This document shows, one piece after another, positions 26,400 to 36,885 of a stretch of DNA of 64,000 nucleotides. The notes under the pieces are model-generated. The model was not told the DNA's origin and ran no database searches. It saw only the letters and a program-made list of their open reading frames with translations. Origin of the DNA: Thinopyrum elongatum (lineage: Eukaryota; Streptophyta; Magnoliopsida; Poales; Poaceae); contig CM022298.1 of the NCBI GenBank assembly GCA_011799875.1, forward strand, positions 729,785,111 through 729,849,110, read 5' to 3'. How positions within the stretch are numbered: position 1 is the stretch's first letter; every line of letters starts with the position of its first letter. Made by a program: the position numbers and the translations under genes.

Positions 26400-27903
26400 G
26401 TAGGCACATCTTGAGGAAAACAAACATTTTAGCTATAGTAAGTTGACTGTTTTTTAATTTTGGGTCAGTCGAATCCTTGACCATTCAATCTTGTGTCAAG
26501 ATTTGTGTTGTCCTGTTGTTTGTTTTGTTGTTTTCATTGGGTTGGCTGATTTTTGACTTGCCACTACTTGTGGTCAGTCGATTTCTTATTTGATATTGAG
26601 GCCTGTTAGCCCGTTTTCCTGTCGTCCCTCGTTTAAGTCAAAAATAAATAAATGATTCTGCCTCTACTGAATTATCTGCCCGATACTTGGGGCTTTGAGC
26701 AGCCCACTTGCAAATGCTAGAAATGCTATCATTGATCCGATTCATATATAACGTGAACACCCTGGAAATCAAATAGGCAGAAGCGTTTAAAAAAAAAAAG
26801 GCAGAACCGTGAAACATGTGCTCGTGTGTGCTTGTGTGTGTTCGCTCGAGGGTGTATGCGGGCACATGTGTGTACTAGAGATGTGGAAGGTGACAACATT
26901 AGTAGAAGAAAAAAAAGTATTTTCAAAAAATATATAAGAAAAAGTAAAAATTTATATATCAAGAGGCTATTTAATCTTCAATATTTGGGTTTTTCGTATT
27001 TGTATTTTCTTTAAGAAAATACTTTCCAGTCAATTTTTTTTGGTCTATCTTTCCCCCCTTTCTTTGTGTGTTTACAAACTTCTACCTTTGTGTTTGTGTT
27101 GATATATATATTTCCTTTGCGTGCTTATGTGTGTGCAATTCATCTTCGATGTGTCGAGAGATGATGACTCCGGCGTGCAGTTATTTTTTATTTTCTTTTA
27201 CAATTGGACAATTTTCTTTTCTTTTTCCATGTGTAGCTTTTCTTTTCCTTTTTTGGAGTCAGTTTTGTTTTTCTATATGTGTATTTGTGGACGTTGGATC
27301 TTTTATTTTCTACACGTGTATTTGTTTTTTTATTATTTTCTTTTTCTTAAAGGGTAACCAATGACACTAATTCATTCTGCCATAGAAAACTAAAACAAAT
27401 ATAATTTCACTATTGTATGTTTATTCTTGCATATTATTAAAAAAAGCATAATTTCCATATAAATTGTGTCAAAAATTTGTCATTATTTGTTTTTTTTTCA
27501 TTTTTTTTTCTTAAAGGGTAATACCAATGCCACTAATTCATTCTCTTAGAAAAATCCAATATTATGATTTGGTTATAGTTTTTATTTTAATTTCTTTCTT
27601 CTTTAAGAACAATACCAATTTCACTAATTCATTCCTTCTTGTCAAAAAATCACTATTATATTCTTATAGAATTCTAATACGCGGAGTAAAAAGAAACGGA
27701 AGGAGTGTCGTTCTACACACCCAATCTCCCTGTAGATTGAGGTGGGGGTCGTGGAAGCATGCTTTCCCCAGCCCAGGATGTAACCCACGGAGAGAGTCCC
27801 AGACATGATTAGGTGTCCCTCTCTTAGTGGGCTTAGATGAAGCGTTCATCCAGGATTTGTTGGATCGGCTTAATGGCAAATCCTATTTGACACACATTGA
27901 GGC
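26400..27903. other. AT-rich intergenic stretch without a recognisable gene
   Basis: T-rich low-complexity sequence with short CT- and GT-rich runs (26810-26870 is GT-rich). Three imperfect copies of a motif like CTTAAAGGGTAA...CACTAATTCATTC lie near 27344, 27509 and 27600. From 27677 the composition becomes more even. GGCAAATCCTATTTGACAC at 27875 resembles a Mutator-like terminus and may be the edge of an older element. Confidence 0.5.
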
Positions 27904-28239
27904 AAACTGTAGGGATCTCCTGTTCGGCGCTCTCTGCACCAGTTAGGGTTGCTGGCGCCCACGCGTGACACTGAGCGGGCCGGCCCATTAACCGCAAAAA
28001 AATAGCTAGTTGTTCCTCTCGTTCCGCTAGCGATCGTTGCGCTCCTTGTATAACAAAAACGATCGTTGCGCTCGCTCGATCGGTAGAACTCCTGTTGACC
28101 TGTTGACTGTTGACTTTAGGAAATATTCATAAAAATTTGCAAAAGAATAGTAAAATTGGAAAGAATTCATTGAAAAGTTGAAAAAAAATCCAGAACATGT
28201 AAAAAGTACATAAAAATGACAAAAGTTCACGAAAATAAG

Positions 28240-28690
28240 AAAAGTTAATAAAGTAGAAAAAAAATCATTGATTTTGAAAAAAAATTATCAATTTGAAAAT
28301 TAGTTCATCGAATTTGAAAAAAGTTCATCAAAATCGAAAAAAGTACATCTCATTTGAGAGAAAGTTCATCGCATTTGGTAGAAAATTAAACATTTAAAAA
28401 AATCATCGGTTTTGGAAAAAAGTTCATCAAATTCAAAAAAAGTTCATCAAAATTCAAAAAAACTTCTTGAATTTTGAAAAAAGTTCGTTGAATTTAAAAA
28501 AAGTTCATCAAATTTGAAAAAGTTCATCAATTTTCAAAAATGTTCATAAATTTTCAAAAAAGTTCATAAAAATTCAAAAAAAAGTTCATGGATTTTGAAA
28601 AAAGTTCATCGATTCGAAAAAAAATCATCAAATTAAAAAAAAATCATTGATTTGAAGAAAACATTCACGTATTTGCAAACAATTCATCAA
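28240..28690. repeat. A-rich degenerate array of GTTCATCAAATTTGAAAA-type units
   Basis: Roughly 20-base units alternate AAAAAGTTCATC with AATTT/GAAAA variations many times. It lies inside the Mutator-like element and has no coding signal. A 26-base palindrome (28807-28832, 11-base arms around ACGC) follows it. Confidence 0.75.
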
Positions 28691-29932
28691 ACCTGTAAGA
28701 AGAAAAAAACAGAAAAAAAAAGGAAAAAAGAAAAAAGAAAAAAAGAAAAAAAAGAAAAGGAACGGATAAAAGAGGAGAAAAGATAAGGGAAACGTTTCCC
28801 TCCGGACGACCGGCCGAACGCTCGGCCGGTCGCCCCTCGCTCGCTTGCTCTTTCCACGCGGGGGAACATGCTACATACGCTAGGTGGGCCTCATGCGAAA
28901 CGTTTTATTTTCTGTGCTTCTTCTTCCTCTCGCGAGTGCCTCACCACCACCCCCCCTCCCCCCGCGCTGCAAGCATCTCCTCCCCCACACACCTTAAACT
29001 GCTCCCCCCATATGGTACAACCGTACAGATTTTTTGCTGGAACTGACGGTATTTTTTGCTTCAATCGGCGTTGCTTTTTGCCGCGTAGGTGCTGCAAGCA
29101 GTTTCTGTGCAACCGCAAAGCTGCAAGCGGCATCTGAGAAAGCTACAACTGGCCACGAAAGCTTCAATCAGAGATGCGTGGAAGCTGGGGGGGCTGGCCA
29201 GTGCTGCAACCGTTGATAGGAAAGCTTCAACCCTAGATAAAAAAAGCTTCAACCAGACACTGTGAAAAGAAAAAAGTTGCAACATTTGACAGGAAAAGCT
29301 TCAACCGTAGATGCAAAACTTCAATCAGGCATTGTGCAACGAATTTTTGCTGGAAGTGGCTTCATTTTTTACAGGAACCGGCTGATTTTTTTGCTTCAAA
29401 CGGTGACACCTGCGGAATTTTTGCTGGAACCGGCCATTAGATTTGCTGGAAATCAGCTCAATTTTTTTTTTGCAACCGGTGACTACTGGTGATACTACAA
29501 GCACAACACTGCGACAATGGCGAGGACGCATTTTTGTGTGCTGGAACCGGCTCTGTGCCATTGCTGGAACCGGCGGCCACCATTTTTTTGATGCATCCGA
29601 AGCCTTTTTTGCTATAGCGGCGACGGCGAGCGGCGAGCCGGCGATGCTTCGAGTCTGGGCATGGACGGATCTGGTGGTCAAGCCGGTGGTGTTTCTTTTT
29701 TTTTCGCTGGGCAAGTGGCGGATCTGGTTCGTTGGAATCGCCAGATCGGATGGCTGCCTAGCATCCGGCCGAAAGTTGGGCCGGCGCGCCGGCGCCTATC
29801 ACTGGCCCAAAGATAAAGGTAACCAAATCCCACTCGTTGGCGTGTTGGTTACACCAGCTTACTTGTATGCGGCAGGTCGCTGATTCGATCTACAAACGGC
29901 GTGCTTTTTGCGAATTAAGACACAAATTTTTT

Positions 29933-30056
29933 TTCAATAATGGGCCTAGCCCAATTAACACCGCTGCAGTTGCCGGTTTTTTACGAATTAAGACAGAGAA
30001 AAAAAAATTCAATAATGGGCCTAGCCCAGTTAACGCCGCTGCAGTCGCCGGTTTGC
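29933..30056. repeat. About 76-bp direct duplication near the right end of the MULE
   Basis: TTCAATAATGGGCCTAGCCC and the following CCGCTGCAGT.GCCGGTTT occur twice, near 29933 and 30009, with a few differences. Confidence 0.8.
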
Positions 30057-30108
30057 AGAAACAGTAGTAACCGGCACCTGCGCCAAATAGGATTTTCCCA
30101 AACTGTAG

Positions 30109-30760
30109 TTGGTTCGCACAGACGCCACGAGGAGAGTGACAGTCTTTTATACATTGTACTGTTCAGTTTTTACTGGTTTTCGTAACCTTCTAATAGGTTC
30201 TAGTCCCATTTTCTATTTCTTTTGTTTTTATTTTTGAAAATGTTCGAAAAATTCAAAAATGTGTGGTTTTTCAAAAAATGGGTTTTGAAATAAAATTTAT
30301 CTTTTAAAAAAAATCACATTTCAAAAATTGTTACTGAATTTTAAAAAGTGTTTCTAATTTAAAAAATATTCACATTTTCAAAAAACTATTCAGAATTTTT
30401 AAATGAGGGTTAACAATGTAAAAAAATGTTCAGATTGTTTTTGAAAAATGTTCATGTTTTAAAAAAATGTTTTGTATTTTAAAATAATTGTCTTTCCAAA
30501 ATATGTTCGCAATTCAAAAATGTTGGTGCGTTTCAAATATGTTGTTTTAAATGTTTAAATTTTATAAAAAAATACATGTTAATATTTTAAAAAATATTCA
30601 TGTTTTCCAAAAAATACCTTCAGAAAAGAACCGAAAGAAAACTTCGTGCCACAATGTTTGACACACAATGCTTCAATCCGCTGCGGTGACCGAGTCGTAG
30701 AGCGAAAAAACAGGAATTAATTTAATGGGTCAGCCGTTGGCGCGCGCCTGTGCGTTCTGG
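30109..30760. other. AT-rich low-complexity spacer
   Basis: Mostly TTTTCAAAAAATG-type words. The last 100 bases become GC-rich (GTTGGCGCGCGCC), possibly another transposon edge. No gene seen. Confidence 0.5.
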
Positions 30761-30761
30761 G

Positions 30762-31009
30762 ATCATTTTGACCCAAAATACGTCAGACTTCTCCAGCTTA
30801 ATTACTGCATTAGTGCAAAGTATGCAAAGTATGAAGTAAGTAAGTGCCCTCGGGAAGCAAATTGTGTAGCTGATTGTATAGCAAAATCATTTCTCGCTAG
30901 TAGATCTTCTGAGGTTTGGGAAGATGCTATCCCAGACTTTATTTCTCATCTTATTGTAAACGATCTCGCCATTATTTGAGAAATAAAATTTTGCCTTGTA
31001 AAAAAAAAT
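30762..31009 (+). pseudogene. LINE 3' fragment with RNase H-like C-terminus
   Basis: The reading frame that closes at 30977-30979 contains CPREANCVADCIAKSFLASR and a tail VWEDAIPDFISHLIVNDL. This matches the C-terminal end of the RNase H-like domain of plant LINE ORF2 proteins, where an Asn/Ala-Asp-Lys arrangement precedes a VWxxxPxFI tail. It is followed within 22 bases by a polyadenylation-like AATAAA and an A-run at 31001-31009. Only about the last 70 residues remain, as in a typical 5'-truncated LINE insertion. The upstream ATG at 30725 belongs to unrelated GC-rich sequence. Confidence 0.65.
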
Positions 31010-31415
31010 TCACTGCAGTAGTGCGTGACCGGCGACTAGCACTCGGGCTAGAAGAAAAGCAGTGTTGAAATACAAAAATGAACATGCGCTATAGGAGGAA
31101 GCCTCGGCGCTGTGAGAACATCCACACCCGGGAGTATCAAATCCATCTCAAACGCCCGGGCGGAAAAACCGGCCCACATAGGTGCCTCAAACCGGCCTCA
31201 AACGCTTGGGCTGTTCGGTGCCCCTCATATCCAGCCCAAATGTAAGGTGTATATGGGGCTGCCCAGTCACGCCCGGGCGCATCCGCCACGTGAGCCCGAC
31301 CCACCACCGACCCCATGGCGTCCCCACGAAAAACCCCAATCCGTCCCCTCTCTGAACCCTAGCTCACTCACTGTCCCCTGTCGCTCCGTCCCCTCCTCAA
31401 CCATCTCCGATTTCG

Positions 31416-31697
31416 ATGGAATCTGGTGACATGTCGAGCTCCGGCAGCCACTCGGGCTCCGACCTTGACGTCGACGAGGAGCTGGCCCTCCGCATTGCGT
31501 TGGAGCGGTCGAAGGTGGACACCGGGGGCAGCTCCGGATCTGCAGCATCGCCCCTACCACGCCGGCACAACGCAGACGCCGGAGCTGGCCCGTCCCGGCC
31601 CGCACGCAGCTCCGCGAGGGCAGCGCCGTCCGCTCCGCCCCCACGCCGTCCCTTCCCCCGCCGGCCGCTGCTCCCCGGAGGCAGCGGTGGGTGCTAG
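31416..31697 (+). CDS. Small uncharacterised ORF, Ser/Asp-rich N-terminus
   Basis: A 93-residue ORF starts with ATG and reads MESGDMSSSGSHSGSDLDVD, then EELALRIALERSKVDTGGSS, then a Pro/Arg/Ala-rich low-complexity tail. I do not recognise a domain. The acidic Ser-rich start followed by a short helix-like segment resembles ORFs found in grass DNA transposons, and it sits within a suspected transposon. The GC-rich tail is open in several frames, so the C-terminal half may be meaningless. It is more likely transposon-derived than a host gene. Confidence 0.3.
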   Translation: MESGDMSSSGSHSGSDLDVDEELALRIALERSKVDTGGSSGSAASPLPRRHNADAGAGPSRPARSSARAAPSAPPPRRPFPRRPLLPGGSGGC

Positions 31698-31868
31698 TGC
31701 ACGCTCAGCCGGCCCGCACGCGCACTTCGGTATCGGAGGCACGCGCCGCCCACCGCGAGAGGTAGTGGGCAAGGGAGAGGGACGCGGCAGAGCAATCCGT
31801 GCGCCACCACCGCAGGTTGCCGGCAGAGCCACCGCGGGTTGCCGGCGTAGCCCGACGAGGCTGATATC

Positions 31869-32039
31869 ATGTTAGAAGGGATAAAGGGATTGGTGGAATC
31901 GATGAATGTATTATTGAGCCTCGAGGGCGAGTATATATTTAGTACAAGACTTGTAGGACAAGACGTCTCATAATGATAAGATGGAAACAATTCCTATCTA
32001 ATTCCGGACAATCTCTAAATACCAAATATATCTTTAACA
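31869..32039 (-). mobile_element. Short Copia-type LTR (about 171 bp), minus strand
   Basis: It starts TGTTAGAAGGG and ends ATCTTTAACA, giving TGTTA/TAACA inverted ends. Immediately left is GGCTGATATCA, the inverted form of a diverged initiator-Met primer site (TGATATCAGCC). This identifies a 5' LTR of a small minus-strand Copia element whose body, if any, lies to the left. The partner LTR was not found, so this is a remnant. Confidence 0.6.
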
Positions 32040-33299
32040 GCTGTCTCCATCGTTAATTTCAAGTTATTTATGTCTCTAGTTAGAACATGTCCATCGTATG
32101 TGGATTATGTGAAATTTGATTAGCTTTTGAAGATCTGTCTGTGATCTTTTGGTGATCGGAATGTGCATATTTATGTCTGTTTCATAGCCCGTGTGATGAT
32201 CTACGTAATTTATATTCACGTTGCATGCGTAGTATGAATATAGGTATGGGATACGAGGAGTGAGGATGTGAAGGACACAAATTGAGGAGTGCCTGGTCAA
32301 TGCCCGCGGATGTGCCCGGGTGCGTCCACTGGCGTTTGAGGGGCCGAATTTGGTGACCCATGCTCTGAGCGATACATATTATCACCCTTTCGATGCCTTC
32401 TAGATTTTGCAACCTGAGGGTACACAGGACGGAATGCAAAATATTGGTTCAAATAGAATACTAAACACTTGTAGCTTAACTGAAGGGCACAAAAAATGTC
32501 AATCTCCACTTGTCTTAACTGAAGACCGGTTCCAACTTTTCGCTCGTGAACCTCCTCGCACAGGCGATCAAGAGTCAACCTTCTCTGCTTCCTTTCTTCA
32601 TCGCCGTGGCTGCGGGTCCTCGGCCCCTTGGGCTGCCACTCCGGCGGCCAGAGGGGCTGGGGATCCTGGCAACTTCACTCCGACAATTAGATAGGATAAG
32701 CTTAGTTTTTTTTGGAGGAGTTGCATTGGTGGTGGAATCAAAGTCGTGTCGAAATAAATTGGCTCTGCTTCTTCCCCACCCTGCAGCCTTTGTGTCTCGT
32801 CGAACTTTGGTTTCGACAATGTTAGGTTGTGGTGGTTGGTGTTTGGCGTCTTCTCGGGCAACAACATCGGCTAGTGCAGAGTTTGCATGTGTCTTGGAGT
32901 GTGGTGTGCGCCTCCAATCACTTTGGACGAAGACAACGCTGTTAGGATCTGGCGGACTTGGGGATGATCCCCGACCGACGTGCCACAAAGACTCGGTTCT
33001 GTCGCCTCCGGCGGGCTATTTAATCGGTTCACAAAGCAGCATGGTCTGCAATGGAGTTCTTCCAGATCTGGGTGTGAAGGTTGCTCGCGTCTTTCTCTGG
33101 TGGTGCCATGATGGCGGCGGTGATCGACGATGGGCGATGGTTAGATTGGACATATGGATCTCCAAGACACTAGGCCCTCTGTTAGTCTCATAGACTGAAC
33201 CATGCAAAAAAAAATGTCTCATAGACTGACCACATATGTACTCATTGTACTTTGTTTGTTTAATAATGAACATGTGGTGATTTCTCTTAGAAAAAATCC
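32040..33299. other. Unclassified sequence with a 215-codon open frame at 32546-33193
   Basis: The first 300 bases belong to the suspected DNA element. Plus-strand bases 32546-33193 are open for 215 codons without a good start codon; the product is rich in Leu/Gly/Val and contains RPEGLGILATSLRQLDRI. No family is recognised. The segment near 33230-33290 (TTTGTTTAATAATGAACATG) resembles a retroelement 3' tail. It is probably a decayed non-LTR element or repeat. Confidence 0.3.
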
Positions 33300-34193
33300 C
33301 CCCTCTCAATATATAAATCCAATGTGATGCTTTCATGGCCATGCTAAACATGCGTCTGGCGGCCAAGGACGAACTCTTCAATTTAAGAAGTATACTTCTA
33401 CTGATATGCTCTAACTCGGGACCATTAATAGAACCTTTAGATGATATCTGCTGCAGAAGCAGGAGACCAAAAACAAAGAACCCGGCATCCATGTTTGAAA
33501 GGCCAGTCCCCTTTGGTTACATGTATACCCACAATAATAGATTGGTGCGATCTACCAAGCTGCTCAAGTGTTACCTCGGCTGTATAGCGATGGTTGGAGA
33601 GCAAGAAAGTAGGTCCACCACCACCATAAATCACGCTTGCCGAGGAAGAGGAACAATCATCTGTACCGCCGTATCGGCCTCTACAACTGATCAATCTTTG
33701 GGACTCCGCTCGCTCGATTACTTTGAGAGTTTGACTTCAACTTCAAAGTCGACATGGCCCAAAGCAACAATCGCACGAGATGGACCGGTCAAGCATAATA
33801 AATCATCCTACAAGCATCATATCATCATTATAAATACCTAATCGCAATTGTATTACAAAGTCAGGAGGATGAATAAAATGAGCAGAAACTGAATACAATA
33901 CATACTTCTCCATTCAGTTCTTCGTAATCAAAATTTGGCCGAGAGAATAGAAAGTTGCGGTTGCAGTCCACAGTGTCTCGAGCAGCAACCTTGTCGTACA
34001 CTTTGAGTGGCTAGTTCAAGCCTTTTAAATTCTTTATCTTGATTGAATAGATCTGCAAAGCACTACCGGTGATAGCAGCAGGGCAAGGGATGCTAGCGGG
34101 TGTGTAGTGCGTAAACTGCATAGGGCTCATTATGGAACTTGCAGGTATCTGCCCCACATTACAGCGGACAAAGTCAGAGTCGGTCCAAACCAT
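33300..34193 (-). pseudogene. DUF6598-domain gene, decayed
   Basis: On the minus strand a frame starting at 34193 contains MQFTHYTPASIPCPAAI and ALQIYSIKIKNLKGLN. An in-frame TAG follows at 34011-34013, where the grass DUF6598 family normally has Trp, and then PLKVYDKVAARDTVDCNRNF. A GT-AG intron (33808-33905, donor GTATGT) fits exactly, and exon 2 begins DDLLCLTGPSRAIVALGHVD and continues FEVEVKLSK before a stop at 33718-33720. Further family-like text (LEQLGRSHQSIIVG, GDWPFKHGCRVLCF) follows in shifted frames. DUF6598 is a grass domain of unknown function. At least two stops and a frameshift make it a pseudogene. Confidence 0.75.
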
Positions 34194-34689
34194 TTTTGGG
34201 CCCGGGGCGACGTAAAATAATTATTTTTATACTAAACTTTTATACTTATTTTAAATTGAGCATACCATATTACAATTTTAATTCATGTAATTTTGTTACT
34301 TATCCACATAACAATGTTTCCAAATAATAGTTATATTATTCTTTTTTTACAGTTGTAATGTAGATCATTGAAAATTTTGATTCTGCAAAATTTAAATTGT
34401 ATGATGTAACAAAAAATCTCTTATTAAAAAAATTCTTCAAATTAATTTTCTAATATTGCATAAGCTATATATTATATTATATACACATGTATCTGCATAT
34501 CTATGCGAGTGTTCATATATATTTTAATATTATTGAATATCATGGTATATATTTCTAAATCATATACACATTAACAAATATTTTAATAGTGGTTTCTAGT
34601 GTATATTAGGGCAACAATATTCATAGAAACTTCTAGGCAATAACAAATGTGACTTGTAAGTTGGGTTCAGTAAAAGAATTATAGTAACG
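34194..34689. other. Very AT-rich spacer
   Basis: No coding or element signature apart from long A/T runs and ATAT stretches around 34460-34560. Confidence 0.5.
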
Positions 34690-35223
34690 ATGCTTTTCAA
34701 TAGCAGAGGTCTTGGTGACTTGGCTAAACATCTATTCATTGCGGACTGTAATAGAGAGTATAATTTAGACTTTTTAGCTATCTCTGAAACGGGGAGACAT
34801 GATTTCCCGGTAAGTCTGCTTAACCGCCTTTCTGGTGGGATAGACTTCACTTGGATTTCGCGGCTGCCTAGAGGTCATTCTGGAGGCATTTTAATTGGTG
34901 TGAACACAGAGACTATGGATGTTTTGGCTACTTCGGATGGTCTGTTTCACATTAAACTACATATCCGCAACAATGCCGACAACTTCACATGCACCCTCGT
35001 CGCCGTGTATGGTGCAGCCCAGGATAAGTTCAAGGCCAATTTTCTCCGTGAATTGGTTAATCTGGCGAAAGATAATCCATACCCAATTCTTATAGGTGGT
35101 GATTTCAATTTGATACGATTCCCACACGAGAAAAGCCGTGGTAGATTTGATAATCATTGGCCAATCCTTTTCAATGATGTCATCAACAGTCTAGATTTGC
35201 GAGAGGTTTCCATGATTAGTTGA
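34690..35223 (+). CDS. LINE ORF2 endonuclease fragment (177 aa)
   Basis: The ORF begins with ATG (MLFNSRGLGDLAKHLF) and ends with TGA at 35221-35223. It contains the motifs of the exonuclease-endonuclease-phosphatase fold of plant LINE ORF2: LDFLAISETG with the catalytic Glu, RLPRGHSGGILIGVN, TLVAVYGAAQ, and ILIGGDFNLIRFPHEKS, the GGDFN catalytic block. The reading then ends at LDLREVSMIS, where the full protein would continue into SGRxYTW and reverse transcriptase. No RT follows, so the element lost its 3' part, which is unusual because LINEs normally lose the 5' end. In a living LINE this enzyme nicks target DNA. The frame is open throughout this piece. Confidence 0.8.
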   Translation: MLFNSRGLGDLAKHLFIADCNREYNLDFLAISETGRHDFPVSLLNRLSGGIDFTWISRLPRGHSGGILIGVNTETMDVLATSDGLFHIKLHIRNNADNFTCTLVAVYGAAQDKFKANFLRELVNLAKDNPYPILIGGDFNLIRFPHEKSRGRFDNHWPILFNDVINSLDLREVSMIS

Positions 35224-35367
35224 TGGTGCGTCTAGCTAATTAGTTGCTAAACCACATTTTTTTTATAGGAGACAAATCAAATTGGTGGCGTGGCCAACAT
35301 GACATGTCACCGGTGATATATATTTCTGGTGGCATTGGACACGTGGCACGTCATTAGCACACATGTA
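35224..35367. other. Spacer around a foldback insertion site
   Basis: It contains GGTGGCGTGGCCAACATGAC and a related inverted segment at 35805-35890, suggesting an older small element into which the 424-bp MITE inserted. No gene is present. Confidence 0.35.
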
Positions 35368-35791
35368 GGGAAAATAGCAGGTGCTCCCAAGCTTAGGGTA
35401 CTCCCGGTGCTCCAAATTCAAGAAAACATTTTTAAATGTTTCAAAAAAATCCGACAAAAAATGTGAATGTTCATAAGGTATGTGACTACAACCCCTAAAA
35501 ATTTCTGGTCCAAACTCAAAACGCTCAGTGACAAACAAAAATGTGAAATCCAGCATGAATAGTGTAAAGGAAATGACAAAAGCAACATTGACACTATTCA
35601 CATTCGGATTTCACTTTTTTGTTTCTCAATGTGCATTTCGAGTTTGGATCTGAAATTTTAAGGGGTTGTAGTCACATTCCTTGTGGACGTTCACATTTTT
35701 TTCCGGATTTTTTCGCAATATTTAAGAATTGTTTTTCTGAATTTGGAGCACCGGGAGTACACCAAGCTTGGGAGCACATGATATTTTCCCC
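35368..35791. mobile_element. Foldback Mutator-type MITE (424 bp) with 9-bp target duplication
   Basis: ACACATGTA flanks it exactly on both sides (35359-35367 and 35792-35800). The left end is GGGAAAATAGCAGGTGCTCC; the right end inverted reads GGGGAAAATATCATGTGCTC. The two halves are complementary along almost the whole length, so the RNA would fold into one long hairpin. A 9-bp duplication places it with Mutator-like elements. Confidence 0.85.
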
Positions 35792-36021
35792 ACACATGTA
35801 CTCCTGATGTGGGCACCAACGCCATCAGTAAATTTATCACTGGCAGCATATTAGTCGCGTTGGGTGCCCACGTCAGCACTAGGTTTTTCCGCACTAGTGT
35901 CATAGATGCAAAAAAAATTACTCGAGGATAGGGCATGATGTAACTCGAGCAAATTTTACATCACTAGAGGACCACGTGGCTGAAGCAAAATTTGAAATGA
36001 CAGGTGTTGCTTTTATATCAA

Positions 36022-36165
36022 GAGCATCTCCAATAGGTGATGTATTTTACATCATCTATTGGAGTTTGAGGTTTTTAGTGATGTAAAAAAAGTACTTTGA
36101 GGTGATGCAAAATTTGCTCGAGTCATAATTTGATGCTCTATTTTACATCATTTATTGGAGATGCC
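36022..36165. mobile_element. Small palindromic MITE
   Basis: The left end GAGCATCTCCAATAGGTGAT mirrors the right end ATCATTTATTGGAGATGCC. An internal self-complementary stretch ATGTATTTTACATCATC is also present. It resembles Tourist-like MITEs; the target duplication is unclear. Confidence 0.6.
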
Positions 36166-36885
36166 GTGAGAGTATTCCAACAACATACAGCCACGCAATC
36201 TCTGCTATGTGGCCGGAGTTGAAGTTAGCGTGGTTGATTATTATTGGCCCATCACGGACTTGGCTTATCCTCCTACCTTACCCTACCCTCCTGCCATGAG
36301 AGAACCATTGATCGATCACTCCTGCAAGATATCTACCAAGATGTGTCCTTCAGGCAAAGAGCATCTACCTTACCCAACCCTCCTGCCATGAGAGAACCAT
36401 TATTTATTTCCTTTTTTTTCTTTTCTCTTTTTTTTTGTTTATTCAATATGTTTTTACTTTTAAATGTTATTGTTTTCAACTACCGTTAGGAATTACAAAA
36501 AATGTTCTTGTCGAATTTTATTCACAATTTTAAAAAATGGTTAGGAATTTCAAAAAATGTTCCCATTTTTCACGCTTTTGTTCACTAATTTAAGAAATGT
36601 TAACTTTCCAAATAATGCTCAGGAATTCTAAAAAATGTCCATGCTTACAATTTTTTGTTTACATTTTTCATCAACTACTTGGAATTTGTTCAATTGTTTT
36701 CCAAATTTTGTTTACGTCTTTAAAATTTTGTTCACAATTTTCATAACTACTTTGGAATCCCAAAATTGTTGAGAAATTATAAAAAATGCTTATGACATAA
36801 GAAAATGTTAATGTTTATTCGTAATTATGGAAACTGCATACTTGCAATAGAAGCATTCAGTTTTTAAAACTCACTTAGAAAACTC
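36166..36885. repeat. Spacer with a short direct repeat, then AT-rich sequence
   Basis: CCTCCTGCCATGAGAGAACC occurs twice, near 36289 and 36379. From 36400 onward the sequence is TTTT/AAAA rich with no coding signal. Confidence 0.55.

Larger units (their letters stand above)
27913..30099. mobile_element. Mutator-like (MULE) non-autonomous element with 9-bp target duplication
   Basis: AAACTGTAG occurs immediately left (27904-27912) and right (30100-30108) of the segment. The ends are related inverted sequences: the left reads GGATCTCCTGTTCGGCGC and the inverted right reads GGGAAAATCCTATTTGGCGC. A perfect 9-bp duplication plus inverted ends is the Mutator signature. Inside are an A-rich GTTCATCAAATT-type array, a G+C part rich in GCTGGAACCGGC-type words, and a short direct repeat, but no transposase. 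A T-run of the GC part gives spurious ORFs. Confidence 0.7.
31100..32370. mobile_element. Possible Harbinger-type DNA element with GC-rich core
   Basis: The left edge (ACATCCACACCCGGGAG, then CTCAAACGCCCGGGCGG) and the inverted right edge (CCCCTCAAACGCCAGTGG, then CACCCGGGCACATCCGC) are similar, suggesting diverged inverted termini. Such motifs resemble grass Harbinger/Tourist-like elements, but I could not define a target duplication. A short Copia LTR lies inside it. Confidence 0.35.

Noticed and set aside
28240..28690. Satellite or centromere array
   Set aside because: Units are short, irregular and confined to one 2.2 kb transposon.
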